This document shows positions 1 to 7,265 of a stretch of DNA of 47,714 nt, piece after piece. The stretch lies in assembly GCA_002309425.1 (NCBI GenBank), contig DBXD01000056.1, forward strand, positions 1 to 47,714. Direction: 5' to 3'. Each line of letters starts with the position of its first letter. The stretch's first letter is position 1. The translations under genes and the position numbers were made by a program. The DNA comes from Cyanobacteria bacterium UBA1221. Lineage in GTDB: Bacteria > Cyanobacteriota > Vampirovibrionia > Gastranaerophilales > Gastranaerophilaceae. Under the pieces are notes generated by a model. That model was not told the origin of the DNA, ran no database searches, and worked only from the letters and a program-made list of their open reading frames with translations.

Positions 1-390
1 CCTTTGATTTGCTCGTAATGACATGACACATGTCATTGCACTCTGCGAGTACCCGGTTTGTAACGAAATCAATAGATTTCGACAAACGGAGGCGAGCGAA
101 GCGTGGCAATCCGGGCGTTTAGTTGTGCAAAATGCCGATATGAACTTAACGTCTTATCGTCATAACGTCTTATCGTCTTTTAATAAGCTGGATTACTTCG
201 CAAATCAAGCCTTTGATTTGCTCGTAATGACATGACACATGTCATTGCGAGGACGAACGAAGTGAGGACGTGGCAATCCAGCTATTTATACGACAGGATA
301 ATTTCTAACTGTACACATTTGTGTTTTTAATCAGCCGGATTACTTCGGTCGGCAGGCTCCTGCCTCCCTCGTAATGACATGAGGGCTAAA
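1..390. repeat. Cluster of palindromic intergenic repeat copies
   Basis: No credible gene occupies the first 390 bases. The stretch is built from related pieces: bases 1-39 are identical to 210-248, and both centre on a 9-base inverted repeat (AATGACATG / CATGTCATT) around a 3-base loop. Half-elements of the type GTGGCAATCC occur near 103-112 and 270-279, and GGATTACTTCG at about 191-200 and 337-347. A smaller hairpin (CGAAATC/GATTTCG) lies at 64-81, and GGCAGG/CCTGCC at 351-364. A 14-base unit AACGTCTTATCGTC is repeated at 148-161 and 164-177. Similar TCATTGCGAGG...GGCAATCC repeats are dispersed in many unrelated bacterial genomes, so I read this as a REP/MITE-like family. An open frame across 23-235 exists only because the repeat lacks stops. 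Confidence 0.75.
186..283. repeat. Full-length long imperfect hairpin repeat unit
   Basis: The ends AGCTGGATT (186-194) and AATCCAGCT (275-283) are perfect inverted complements. The apex is the 9+3+9 inverted repeat at 228-248. The arms in between pair only partly (ATTACTTCG... against ...CGAAGTGAGG). This is the best-preserved complete copy and could fold as one cruciform or RNA hairpin of about 98 nt. Function is unknown. Confidence 0.6.
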
Positions 391-393
391 CAT

Positions 394-422
394 TTGATGT
401 TTATGATTCTGTTTGTTATAAT
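394..422 (+). promoter_or_regulatory. Housekeeping promoter of tyrS
   Basis: TTGATG at 394-399 and TATAAT at 417-422 are separated by exactly 17 bases, a near-ideal primary-sigma promoter. Transcription should start near 429, giving a leader of about 34 nt with AAAGGAG (451-457) before the ATG at 463. This rules out the in-frame ATG at 379 as the main start. Confidence 0.75.
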
Positions 423-462
423 TATTGCAGTCAGTTTAATATTGATTTTAAAAGGAGCGCAG

Positions 463-1686
463 ATGAATATATTTGAAGAGTTACAGGCAAGAGGGTTAAT
501 AGCACAGGTTACTGATGAAGCCGAGATTAAAAATCTTATTAACAGCGGCGGAGCAAAATTCTATATAGGATTCGACCCGACGGCAGATTCTCTTCATGTT
601 GGACATTTTATGGCACTATGTCTTATGAAACGTCTGCAAATGGCGGGTAACAGACCTATTGTGCTGATAGGCGGCGGTACAGGGCATGTGGGCGATCCGT
701 CAGGCCGTAGCGATATGCGCTCAATGATGACACCTGAAACTATTCAGCATAACTGTAATTGCTTTAAAAAACAAATGGAAAGATTTATCGAGTTTGGTGA
801 AGATAAAGCGATTATGGTAAATAATGCAGATTGGCTTTTGGGACTGAATTATGTAGAACTTCTAAGAGATGTCGGGGCATGCTTTTCAGTAAATAATATG
901 CTGCGTGCCGAATGTTACAAACAGCGAATGGAAAAAGGTCTGAGCTTTTTAGAGTTCAATTATATGATTATGCAGGCGTATGATTTTTATTATCTGCACA
1001 ATCATTACGGGTGTAATATGCAGTTTGGCGGGGACGATCAGTGGAGTAATATGCTTGCGGGAACGGAATTAATCCGCAAGAAAAACGGAGACGATGCGTA
1101 TGCAATGACTATTACTCTGTTGATGAACAGTGAAGGCAAAAAAATGGGAAAAACAGCAAAAGGTGCTGTATGGCTTGACCCGAATAAGACTTCTCCGTTT
1201 GAGTTTTATCAGTATTGGCGAAATGTTGATGATGCTGATGTTATGAAGTGCATAAAGATGCTTACATTTATTCCGCTTGAAGAAATATGTGAAATGGAAA
1301 AATGGGATGATTCAAGAATTAACGAGAAAAAAGAGGTTCTAGCTTATCATCTGACGGAACTCGTACACGGAAAAGAAGAGGCAGATAAAGCAAAAGCTGC
1401 TGCGTATGCCCTGTTTAGCGGCTCGGGAGATTCTGAAAATATGCCGACAACAGAACTTTCTGACAGCGATTTCATTGACGGCAGGATTAGTATTGTTCAA
1501 CTGCTTGTAAAATGTTCGATATGTTCAAGTAACGGAGAAGCAAAAAGGTTAATTCAGCAGGGCGGAGTCAGCGTAAACAGTGATGTCGTAAAGGCTATTG
1601 ATGTTTCTTATAATAAAGAGAACTTTGCTGACGGTCTGATAATCAGAAAAGGCAAAAAACATTTTCATAAAGCTGTAATAAAATAG
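463..1686 (+). CDS. tyrS: Tyrosyl-tRNA synthetase
   Basis: Charges tRNA-Tyr with tyrosine in the cytoplasm. The 407-residue product has the class I signature as HVGH (residues 45-48) in a Rossmann fold, the tyrosine pocket segment with QFGGDDQWSN near 187-196, and the KMSKS loop as KMGKT (227-231). A C-terminal S4 RNA-binding domain covers roughly the last 65 residues. Length is normal for the family. The ATG at 463 is chosen because AAAGGAG lies 5 bases upstream and the promoter at 394-422 starts RNA downstream of the other in-frame ATG at 379. That longer reading would add 28 hydrophobic residues that TyrRS does not have. The gene stands directly behind the intergenic repeat block and is followed 33 bases later by a CheR-like gene. 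Confidence 0.96.
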   Translation: MNIFEELQARGLIAQVTDEAEIKNLINSGGAKFYIGFDPTADSLHVGHFMALCLMKRLQMAGNRPIVLIGGGTGHVGDPSGRSDMRSMMTPETIQHNCNCFKKQMERFIEFGEDKAIMVNNADWLLGLNYVELLRDVGACFSVNNMLRAECYKQRMEKGLSFLEFNYMIMQAYDFYYLHNHYGCNMQFGGDDQWSNMLAGTELIRKKNGDDAYAMTITLLMNSEGKKMGKTAKGAVWLDPNKTSPFEFYQYWRNVDDADVMKCIKMLTFIPLEEICEMEKWDDSRINEKKEVLAYHLTELVHGKEEADKAKAAAYALFSGSGDSENMPTTELSDSDFIDGRISIVQLLVKCSICSSNGEAKRLIQQGGVSVNSDVVKAIDVSYNKENFADGLIIRKGKKHFHKAVIK

Positions 1687-1719
1687 CAAAAATATTCATT
1701 TACGGGGTTTAGTTTTAAT

Positions 1720-2646
1720 ATGCTAAATTTCCCGTTGATAAATAATTCACCAAGCAAATATATTTTACCCGCAAAGGTGTGTCATCCCGCAGCGAAGAGG
1801 TCAGTTCCGACGTTCACTTCTTGTTCCGGTGATGTAAAAGATCCTGATGGTAATCTGTTGTACAGAATTAACACAAGACTGTTCAGAACTGATTTGATGT
1901 GGGATGATTTTGCGGATTTTTTATTTGAAAAATATAAAAATGAGGAAAAGGTAAATGTAATTTGTCATGCGTGTTCAGCCGGCTATGAACCATATTCTCT
2001 GGCATCACTTTTAAAGGTCAGGTACGGTGAAGGTGCAGATAAATTTTTACCGATAAAAGCGAAGGATATAGACAAAGATTGTATTGAAATGGCTCAAAAG
2101 GGATTGCTGAATATAAATATGGCAGAGAGGATGTATGCGGAATTCTGCCTAAATGGACAGTTTTTAAAATATTTTAAAAAGCTCTCGGGAGATGTTAAAG
2201 AAGAAAAAGTACAAGTAACAGACGAATTAAGGCAAAATGTATTATTTGAGATGTCTGATATTAAGGATTCCAAAAAAGAAATATCAAAAGATAACACCGT
2301 CCTGTTTTTCAGAAATGTGTGGGCATACCTTGATACCGGAGATATTGTTGACTTGGCGGGAAGGCTTGCGGCCAATATGAAAAACAATTCACTTTTGATT
2401 ATTGGTGAATGGGATAAGGAATACGGTATTGATAAGTTAATAGAAGCCTTTGGTTTTAGAGAAACTCATATCATGAATGTATATGAGCCCCCGGGAAACA
2501 GTATTAAAACAAAAATCCGGGCAAATATAATTGCAAAAAAATTGAAAGCACAACTGCCCTCGGGACAATTGTGCTCAGTATGTGCAAAAGATTCATTAAA
2601 AAATATTATCAAAAATTCTGATAATGATTTTTCAGCTAATGCTTAA
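1720..2646 (+). CDS. CheR-type SAM-dependent methyltransferase
   Basis: A 308-residue protein related to chemotaxis protein-glutamate methyltransferases. Visible motifs are INTRLFR (the NxTxFFR element of CheR), the SAM-binding motif CSAGYEPYSLA (CheR: CSTGEEPYSLA) and FFRNVWAYL (CheR: CRNVLIYF). The N-terminal helical CheR_N domain is reduced to about 50 atypical residues, and the C-terminus has an extra lysine-rich tail with a CSVC pair. No cheB, receptor or other chemotaxis gene is nearby, so the substrate may not be a chemoreceptor. It follows tyrS by 33 bases with only a weak upstream GGGG, so it may be read through from tyrS. Its stop overlaps the stop of the opposing rubrerythrin gene. 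Confidence 0.8.
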   Translation: MLNFPLINNSPSKYILPAKVCHPAAKRSVPTFTSCSGDVKDPDGNLLYRINTRLFRTDLMWDDFADFLFEKYKNEEKVNVICHACSAGYEPYSLASLLKVRYGEGADKFLPIKAKDIDKDCIEMAQKGLLNINMAERMYAEFCLNGQFLKYFKKLSGDVKEEKVQVTDELRQNVLFEMSDIKDSKKEISKDNTVLFFRNVWAYLDTGDIVDLAGRLAANMKNNSLLIIGEWDKEYGIDKLIEAFGFRETHIMNVYEPPGNSIKTKIRANIIAKKLKAQLPSGQLCSVCAKDSLKNIIKNSDNDFSANA

Positions 2647-3179
2647 TAGTTGTTTGCTCTTCTTTCAAAATAAGATTGAGGGTGATTACATACGGGGCAG
2701 ATATCAGGTGCGGTTTTAGCAAAAACTATATGCCCGCAGTTTAAACATTCCCACATTACATCATTTTCTGATGAGAATACCAATCCGCCTTCAATATTTG
2801 ATAGCAGTTTTCTGTAGCGTTCTTCGTGTGCTTTTTCAATTTTTGCGACACCCTCAAATAATGCCGCTATTTTATCAAAACCTTCTTCTCTTGCTGTTTT
2901 TGCAAACTCAGGATACATATTTGTCCACTCATACGCTTCGCCCTCAGCTGCAGCTTTCAGATTTTCTTTTGTATCACCGATACCTTCAAGCAGCTTGAAC
3001 CAGATTTTTGCGTGTTCCTTCTCATTATTTGCCGTATCTTCAAATAGTTTGCTTATCTGGACATAGCCGTCTTTTTTTGCCTTAGACGCAAAATAAGTAT
3101 ATTTATTTCTTGCCTGTGATTCTCCTGCAAATGCTGCGAGCAGGTTTTGCTCTGTTTTACTGCCTTTTAATTCCGCCAT
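2643..3179 (-). CDS. Rubrerythrin
   Basis: A non-haem diiron peroxidase that reduces hydrogen peroxide in anaerobes. The 178 residues divide into an N-terminal four-helix ferritin-like domain (about 1-135), with metal ligands in GESQARNKY and ANNEKEHAK plus repeated E..H motifs, and a C-terminal rubredoxin-like domain with CLNCG and CPVC iron ligands (about 143-163). Length and order are typical. The ATG is preceded by GGAG seven bases upstream. The gene is convergent with the CheR-like gene, sharing the palindromic stop TTAA, and divergent from cutA. Presence fits an oxygen-sensitive fermentative lifestyle together with hydG and the disulfide reductase in this window. Confidence 0.94.
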   Translation of the reverse strand: MAELKGSKTEQNLLAAFAGESQARNKYTYFASKAKKDGYVQISKLFEDTANNEKEHAKIWFKLLEGIGDTKENLKAAAEGEAYEWTNMYPEFAKTAREEGFDKIAALFEGVAKIEKAHEERYRKLLSNIEGGLVFSSENDVMWECLNCGHIVFAKTAPDICPVCNHPQSYFERRANNY

Positions 3180-3236
3180 AACAAACTCCTTTCTTATTTA
3201 TAAGTTAAAAATAACTTAATCTATCATTATTGTCAA

Positions 3237-3265
3237 TTAACTTTTTGCGAATATTGTGATATAAT
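3237..3265 (+). promoter_or_regulatory. Leaderless-type promoter of cutA
   Basis: TTAACT (3237-3242), a 17-base spacer and TATAAT (3260-3265). The ATG of cutA at 3272 lies six bases beyond the -10 box and there is no Shine-Dalgarno sequence, so the RNA probably begins at or next to the start codon. Confidence 0.65.
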
Positions 3266-3271
3266 CTTTGT

Positions 3272-3586
3272 ATGAATTATGTAATGGTTATCTCAACGGT
3301 AAATAATATAGATTCAGCAAGAAACATCTCAAAGATACTTGTTGAGAAAAAATTGGCGGCATGTGTGAACATTGTTCCTAACCTTACCTCAATATATAAA
3401 TGGGAAGGTAATATGTGCGAAGATACGGAATATCTTTTGCTCATAAAATCCGTAAAAGATAAATTGGATATGCTTAAAAATGTAATAAAACTGGCTCATC
3501 CTTATGATGTTCCGGAAATTATAGCGATTGATATAATTGATGGAGATAAAGGTTATCTTGACTGGATAGATAAGTCGCTTTTGTAA
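3272..3586 (+). CDS. cutA: CutA1 divalent-cation tolerance protein
   Basis: A small 104-residue trimeric protein of the CutA1 family, with a ferredoxin-like fold, linked historically to copper tolerance; its true role is unclear. Family hallmarks are the AACVNI segment after the first helix, SIYKWEG, and the C-terminal HPYDVPEIIAI motif, all in the expected order. Full length. The start codon is fixed by a promoter whose -10 box ends six bases earlier, and there is no ribosome-binding site, so translation is probably leaderless. It ends at a bidirectional terminator shared with mscL. Confidence 0.95.
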   Translation: MNYVMVISTVNNIDSARNISKILVEKKLAACVNIVPNLTSIYKWEGNMCEDTEYLLLIKSVKDKLDMLKNVIKLAHPYDVPEIIAIDIIDGDKGYLDWIDKSLL

Positions 3587-3601
3587 ATTTTTATTTTTAT
3601 T

Positions 3602-3632
3602 AAAAAGCCCTCTGTTTTTAGAGGGCTTTTTT
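3602..3632. terminator. Bidirectional intrinsic terminator (cutA / mscL)
   Basis: A strong hairpin pairs AAAAAGCCCTC (3602-3612) with GAGGGCTTTTTT (3621-3632) around a short loop. A T-run follows on the plus strand and the A-run gives T residues on the minus strand. It lies between the convergent cutA and mscL genes and can end both transcripts. Confidence 0.9.
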
Positions 3633-3639
3633 GTATAAA

Positions 3640-4116
3640 TTATATATCTGCCGTACAGTGCGGGCATTTTGTTGCCTTTATATCAATTGAGGAGAAACAT
3701 CTCGGGCATTGTTTAGTTGTTTCTGCGGCATCTTCAGCTGCCTTCTTTTCTGTTGCGGCTTTTACTTTATTTATACCTTTTACAAGAATAAATACTGCAA
3801 ATGCAACCATTGTGAAGCTTATAAGCGTATTAATAAATGCCCCGTAATTTATAGTTACAACACCTGCATCAGTTGCGGCCTGCAATGAAGCGAAATGGGT
3901 TTCTGCCGTCGGATTATATACAATCCAGTACAAATTTGAAAAATCTACTTTCCCCAGTAATGCACCCAATGGGGGCATAATAACATCGTTAACTGCAGAA
4001 TTAACAACGCTTCCGAAGGCTGCACCTATAATGATACCGACAGCCATGTCAATTACGTTGCCCTTTACAGCAAATTCCTTAAATTCATTAAGATTTCTTT
4101 TTAAAAATTCACACAT
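3640..4116 (-). CDS. mscL: Large-conductance mechanosensitive channel with zinc-ribbon tail
   Basis: Forms the pentameric inner-membrane channel that opens on hypo-osmotic shock. The 158-residue protein begins with the amphipathic NEFKEFAVKGNVIDMAVGIIIGAAFG segment (short portion: KGNVIDMAVGIIIGAAFG) that leads into TM1, followed by VIMPPLG and a periplasmic loop, then TM2 (about FINTLISFTMVAFAVFIL, 97-114). The C-terminal tail ends in a CPRC...CPHC zinc-ribbon-like element not found in Escherichia coli MscL. Start at 4116 is set by AAAGGAG eight bases upstream; an upstream in-frame ATG at 4155 would overlap manC. It follows manC by only 16 bases on the same strand, suggesting co-transcription. 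Confidence 0.95.
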   Translation of the reverse strand: MCEFLKRNLNEFKEFAVKGNVIDMAVGIIIGAAFGSVVNSAVNDVIMPPLGALLGKVDFSNLYWIVYNPTAETHFASLQAATDAGVVTINYGAFINTLISFTMVAFAVFILVKGINKVKAATEKKAAEDAAETTKQCPRCFSSIDIKATKCPHCTADI

Positions 4117-4132
4117 ATTTTGCTCCTTTTCT

Positions 4133-5524
4133 CTATACTCTACCATATATGTCATCGTATCTGATTATATCTTCTTCTGATATGTATTCCCCTTTTTGAA
4201 CTTCAATAATTTTTAATTCTGTATCATAAGGGTTTTGAAGAGAGTGCTTCGCTTTTATCGGAATGTCAATACTCCCGCCGGCGTCGATAATGTATTCTTT
4301 CTCATCAAGTAACACCAGGGCAGTTCCTTCAAGTACAACCCAATGCTCGGATCTGTAATTGTGCGATTGTATGGATAATTTTTGTTTAGGCATTACGCAT
4401 ATTGTTTTGGTAAGATAACCTTCCCCTCTGTTTAAACAGGTATAATACCCCCATGGCCTGAAAACCGTCTTATGAAGTTGAACGGTTTCGCTGTTAGATG
4501 CTTTAAGTTTGTCAAATAGCGTGCGGACATCCTGAGTCGAATGTCTGTTACAGGCCATTATTGCATCTTCGGTTTCTACAAGGATAATATCCTCCAAACC
4601 TGAAACTGCAACAAGTTCTTTTTGAGAATAGATCAGAGAGTTTTTTACGTTATTAACAACAACATTTCCGCTTATTACATTACCGTTTTCATCTTTATCT
4701 TTTTCTTTGTATAATGCAGCCCAGGAGCCCAAATCGTTCCAATCTGATTTCAGTTCAATCAAAGCAATCTTTGATGATTTTTCCATTACTGCATAATCTA
4801 TTGATATGCTGGGTAAATTGTTGTATGTATAAAAATCAATCGTTGTACCTTTAGAAAAATCGAGTTTTTCGATGTTGTTAAATATTATTTTTTCAAATTC
4901 TTTAATTTCATCAAGAAAAACCGATATTTTGCCCATAAATATTCCGCTGTTCCAGTAATAATTGCCGGACTTAACATATTTTTCAGCAGATAATATGTCC
5001 GGCTTTTCTGTAAATCTCTTAACTTTATAGCCTGATTCAAGTCTGTCGGAAGTTTCTATATACCCGTAGCCCGTTTCAGCATATATCGGATTAACTCCAA
5101 ATGTTACAAGATATCCTTTCTTTGCAAGTTCTTCTCCTTCTCTAACGGAAGCCAGAAAGTCAAAAGTGTCCTTGATTTGGTGGTCAGACGGAACAATTAA
5201 TACTACATCATCATTTTCCTCGGATGTCTGTTTATAATATTCCAGAGCCGCTGCAATCGCCGGTGCCGTATTCTTGGATATCGGTTCTGCTATTACGGTG
5301 CAACCGCTGCAAATTTTTTGAAGCTGAGTTTTAACATCAACGTTATACTTTATGTTTGTTATTGCCACAATTTCCGAGGGCTTTGACAGGTTTAATAACC
5401 TTTCGTAGGTCGCTTGCAGCAGACTCTTATTTGTTGCAATATTGAGTAATTGTTTTGGGAACATTTCTCTTGATAAAGGCCATAATCTGCTCCCTGAACC
5501 GCCTGCCAGTATAATTGATTTCAT
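4133..5524 (-). CDS. manC: Mannose-1-phosphate guanylyltransferase / mannose-6-phosphate isomerase
   Basis: Makes GDP-mannose from mannose 1-phosphate and GTP; the bifunctional type also interconverts fructose and mannose 6-phosphates. The 463-residue protein has the pyrophosphorylase signature LAGGSGSRLWPLSR followed by PKQ at the N-terminus, FTEKPD in the middle and a C-terminal cupin (about 350-460) with the QSHNYRSEHW metal-site motif. The start is taken at the second of two adjacent ATGs because AAGGAG lies five bases before it; the first ATG (5527) is only two bases from GGAG. It works with the phosphomannomutase at 33438 in the GDP-mannose route, although the two genes are 28 kb apart. 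Upstream TATAAT near 5553 may be its -10 box. Confidence 0.93.
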   Translation of the reverse strand: MKSIILAGGSGSRLWPLSREMFPKQLLNIATNKSLLQATYERLLNLSKPSEIVAITNIKYNVDVKTQLQKICSGCTVIAEPISKNTAPAIAAALEYYKQTSEENDDVVLIVPSDHQIKDTFDFLASVREGEELAKKGYLVTFGVNPIYAETGYGYIETSDRLESGYKVKRFTEKPDILSAEKYVKSGNYYWNSGIFMGKISVFLDEIKEFEKIIFNNIEKLDFSKGTTIDFYTYNNLPSISIDYAVMEKSSKIALIELKSDWNDLGSWAALYKEKDKDENGNVISGNVVVNNVKNSLIYSQKELVAVSGLEDIILVETEDAIMACNRHSTQDVRTLFDKLKASNSETVQLHKTVFRPWGYYTCLNRGEGYLTKTICVMPKQKLSIQSHNYRSEHWVVLEGTALVLLDEKEYIIDAGGSIDIPIKAKHSLQNPYDTELKIIEVQKGEYISEEDIIRYDDIYGRV

Positions 5525-5596
5525 CATTACTCCTTAATAATCCTATGAATAAATTATATCACCAACATTATTTATGATTATTATAAGTTACAGATA

Positions 5597-5624
5597 TTTA
5601 CAAAAAACCTAAAAAGTGTATAAT
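5597..5624 (+). promoter_or_regulatory. Leaderless-type promoter of the 74-residue protein gene
   Basis: TTTACA (5597-5602), 16-base spacer, TATAAT (5619-5624), then six bases to the ATG at 5631. There is no Shine-Dalgarno sequence. Confidence 0.6.
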
Positions 5625-5630
5625 TATCGT

Positions 5631-5855
5631 ATGTATAGCGATGGTGAAAAAGTTTATATTGAAGATGATGATATTTGTTTAACCTGTGAAAATTATGTTA
5701 AAGATTTTGACTGCCCGTTGCTTGGTGCACTTATACAGGGTGATGTATTTATAGAAGACAGCCTTATTATTACGAAGTGCGGAATGTATAAAGAATTTAA
5801 AAGAGTATTACATATTGTTAGGAAAAAAGAAAATGAGAACGATAACTCTGATTAA
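5631..5855 (+). CDS. Small cysteine-containing protein, unknown function
   Basis: I do not recognise this 74-residue protein. It has an acidic start, then a cysteine pattern CLTC (residues about 17-20), DCP (about 27) and a lone C near 49, which could bind a metal or Fe-S centre. The C-terminus is charged and ends in an acidic/asparagine tail. A GTG start at 5616 would place the first codon inside the promoter region, so ATG 5631 is preferred. The 3' end overlaps the isocitrate dehydrogenase start by 23 bases, so the two are probably co-transcribed and translationally coupled. Whether it assists the dehydrogenase is unknown. Confidence 0.7.
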   Translation: MYSDGEKVYIEDDDICLTCENYVKDFDCPLLGALIQGDVFIEDSLIITKCGMYKEFKRVLHIVRKKENENDNSD

Positions 5856-6825
5856 CGGTGATGGAATTGGCCCTGAAATTACGGAAGCTGTTGTTAAAAT
5901 TATTGATGCTTCGGGTTTAAAAATTGACTGGGATTTGCAGACGGCAGGAGCACTTGTTGCAGAAAGTGAGGGTTCCCCTCTTCCCCCTCGAGTTATTGAT
6001 TCTGTCAAAAAAAACGGAGTCGCTCTGAAAGCACCTGTTACAACGCCGATAGGGAAAGGTTTTCGTTCGGTAAACGTTCAACTCAGAAAAGCACTGGATT
6101 TGTATGCAAATTTAAGGCCATGTAAGAACCTTCCTAACATAAAAACACGATATGACGGTGTAAATGTAGTTATTGTAAGAGAAAATACAGAGGATTTGTA
6201 TGCGGGAATTGAAAGACAAGTTGATGAAAATACCGCTGAAAGTATAAAAGTAATTACGAGAGAAGCAAGTGAAAGAATTGCAAAATTCGCGTTTGACTAT
6301 GCTTTAAAAAATAACAGAAAAGAAGTTTGTGTTGTAACAAAAGCAAATATAATGAAACTGTCTGACGGATTATTTTTAGATTCGTACAGAAATGTTGCTA
6401 AGGCTTATCCGCAAATAAAACAAAGAGAAATTCTTGTGGATAACTTATGCATGCAGATGGTGCAGAACCCGAGTCAATTTGATGTATTGGTTTTGCCTAA
6501 TTTATATGGGGACATCGTTTCGGATTTATGCGCCGGTTTAATTGGAGGGTTAGGAGTTGCTCAGGGTGCCAATATCGGTGAAAATTGTGCGGTGTTTGAA
6601 CCTGTGCATGGTTCGGCTCCCGATATCGCAGGGAAAAACCAGGCAAATCCGACAGCACTTATACTTTCCGCTATTGAAATGCTCAGATATATTAAACAGG
6701 ATGCTTATGCTGATAAAATTGAGAATGCGTTATTCAACACGCTTGCAAAAGGTGTCCTTACAAAAGATCTTGGCGGGAATGCAAGTACAATCGATTATAC
6801 GGATGCAATAATTTCATATTTATAA
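5833..6825 (+). CDS. NAD(P)-dependent isocitrate dehydrogenase
   Basis: Oxidative decarboxylation of isocitrate to 2-oxoglutarate, supplying glutamate. The 330-residue protein is a short, prokaryotic NAD-IDH-like member of the beta-decarboxylating dehydrogenases. It has NGDGIGPEI at the N-terminus, the isocitrate-binding SVNVQLRK and DLYANLRP segments, the RENTEDLYAGIE loop, and NLYGDIVSDL with the GLGVAQGANIG segment near the C-terminus. The SxN substrate loop argues for isocitrate rather than isopropylmalate. The start is the ATG at 5833 with AGGA nine bases upstream; a TTG at 5815 is less likely. It overlaps the small cysteine protein gene. Coenzyme preference cannot be decided by eye. Confidence 0.88.
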   Translation: MRTITLINGDGIGPEITEAVVKIIDASGLKIDWDLQTAGALVAESEGSPLPPRVIDSVKKNGVALKAPVTTPIGKGFRSVNVQLRKALDLYANLRPCKNLPNIKTRYDGVNVVIVRENTEDLYAGIERQVDENTAESIKVITREASERIAKFAFDYALKNNRKEVCVVTKANIMKLSDGLFLDSYRNVAKAYPQIKQREILVDNLCMQMVQNPSQFDVLVLPNLYGDIVSDLCAGLIGGLGVAQGANIGENCAVFEPVHGSAPDIAGKNQANPTALILSAIEMLRYIKQDAYADKIENALFNTLAKGVLTKDLGGNASTIDYTDAIISYL

Positions 6826-7146
6826 ATCCAAGTCACTAAGCAGGTCATCATTATTTGAAAGTTCTTCTATTTGACCATCATCCAGAGGGTCTATAACCCC
6901 ATCATTTAAAAGTTCTTTTACCAAATCATTGTGGCTTGTGTTCTGTGGATCTGAAAGTGCAAGTTTTGTAAAATTTTTGATATCGCATTGTCGCTCATAT
7001 AGCTTAAGCGCATGCTTTGAGAGTTTGCTCAGAAACAAGTTTTCAGTATCGGAATTATTGCAGTCTAAAGGTTCTGTCACGTGAGTCGAGCCTGCTTTTG
7101 TGACTTTAGATGAAAATTTTCCGGATATAATATCAAAAATATTCAT
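6820..7146 (-). CDS. Hypothetical protein, 108 residues
   Basis: No family recognised. A soluble, polar protein without membrane segment or signal peptide. The middle (about 35-75) is predicted helical, with the pattern LFLSKLSKHALKLYERQ, and the C-terminal third is strongly acidic, ending in repeated D/L (NNDDLLSDLDL). A ribosome site resembling AGGTG precedes the ATG, and a TATAAT at about 7163-7168 on the minus strand may be its -10 box. Its stop abuts the isocitrate dehydrogenase stop (TTA-TAA). It is divergent from serS. Confidence 0.65.
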   Translation of the reverse strand: MNIFDIISGKFSSKVTKAGSTHVTEPLDCNNSDTENLFLSKLSKHALKLYERQCDIKNFTKLALSDPQNTSHNDLVKELLNDGVIDPLDDGQIEELSNNDDLLSDLDL

Positions 7147-7202
7147 GCCTACACCTAATTAAATTATACATATTTGTCAAATAATTTCAAATATCTTAAC
7201 AT

Positions 7203-7231
7203 TTGATTATGATTTATCTTTATTCTATAAT
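7203..7231 (+). promoter_or_regulatory. Promoter of serS
   Basis: TTGATT (7203-7208), exactly 17 bases, then TATAAT (7226-7231). Expected RNA start is near 7238, giving a 28-nt leader with GAGAGG before the ATG at 7266. This excludes the in-frame TTG/ATG region at 7203-7210 as a start. Confidence 0.75.
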
Positions 7232-7265
7232 TTCTGAGTCAGATATTGTAGAGAGGTTTAATATA

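Noticed and set aside
23..235. Open frame of 70 codons inside the repeat block
   Set aside because: It is made wholly of repeat sequence, has no ribosome site and no resemblance to a protein.
379..462. A 28-residue hydrophobic N-terminal extension of TyrS starting at 379
   Set aside because: The promoter TTGATG-17-TATAAT lies inside it at 394-422, a ribosome site stands just before the ATG at 463, and TyrRS enzymes lack such a segment.
5833..6825. Isopropylmalate dehydrogenase
   Set aside because: The SVN and LRP substrate elements and the GANIG tail fit isocitrate dehydrogenase, and there is no leu gene near it.
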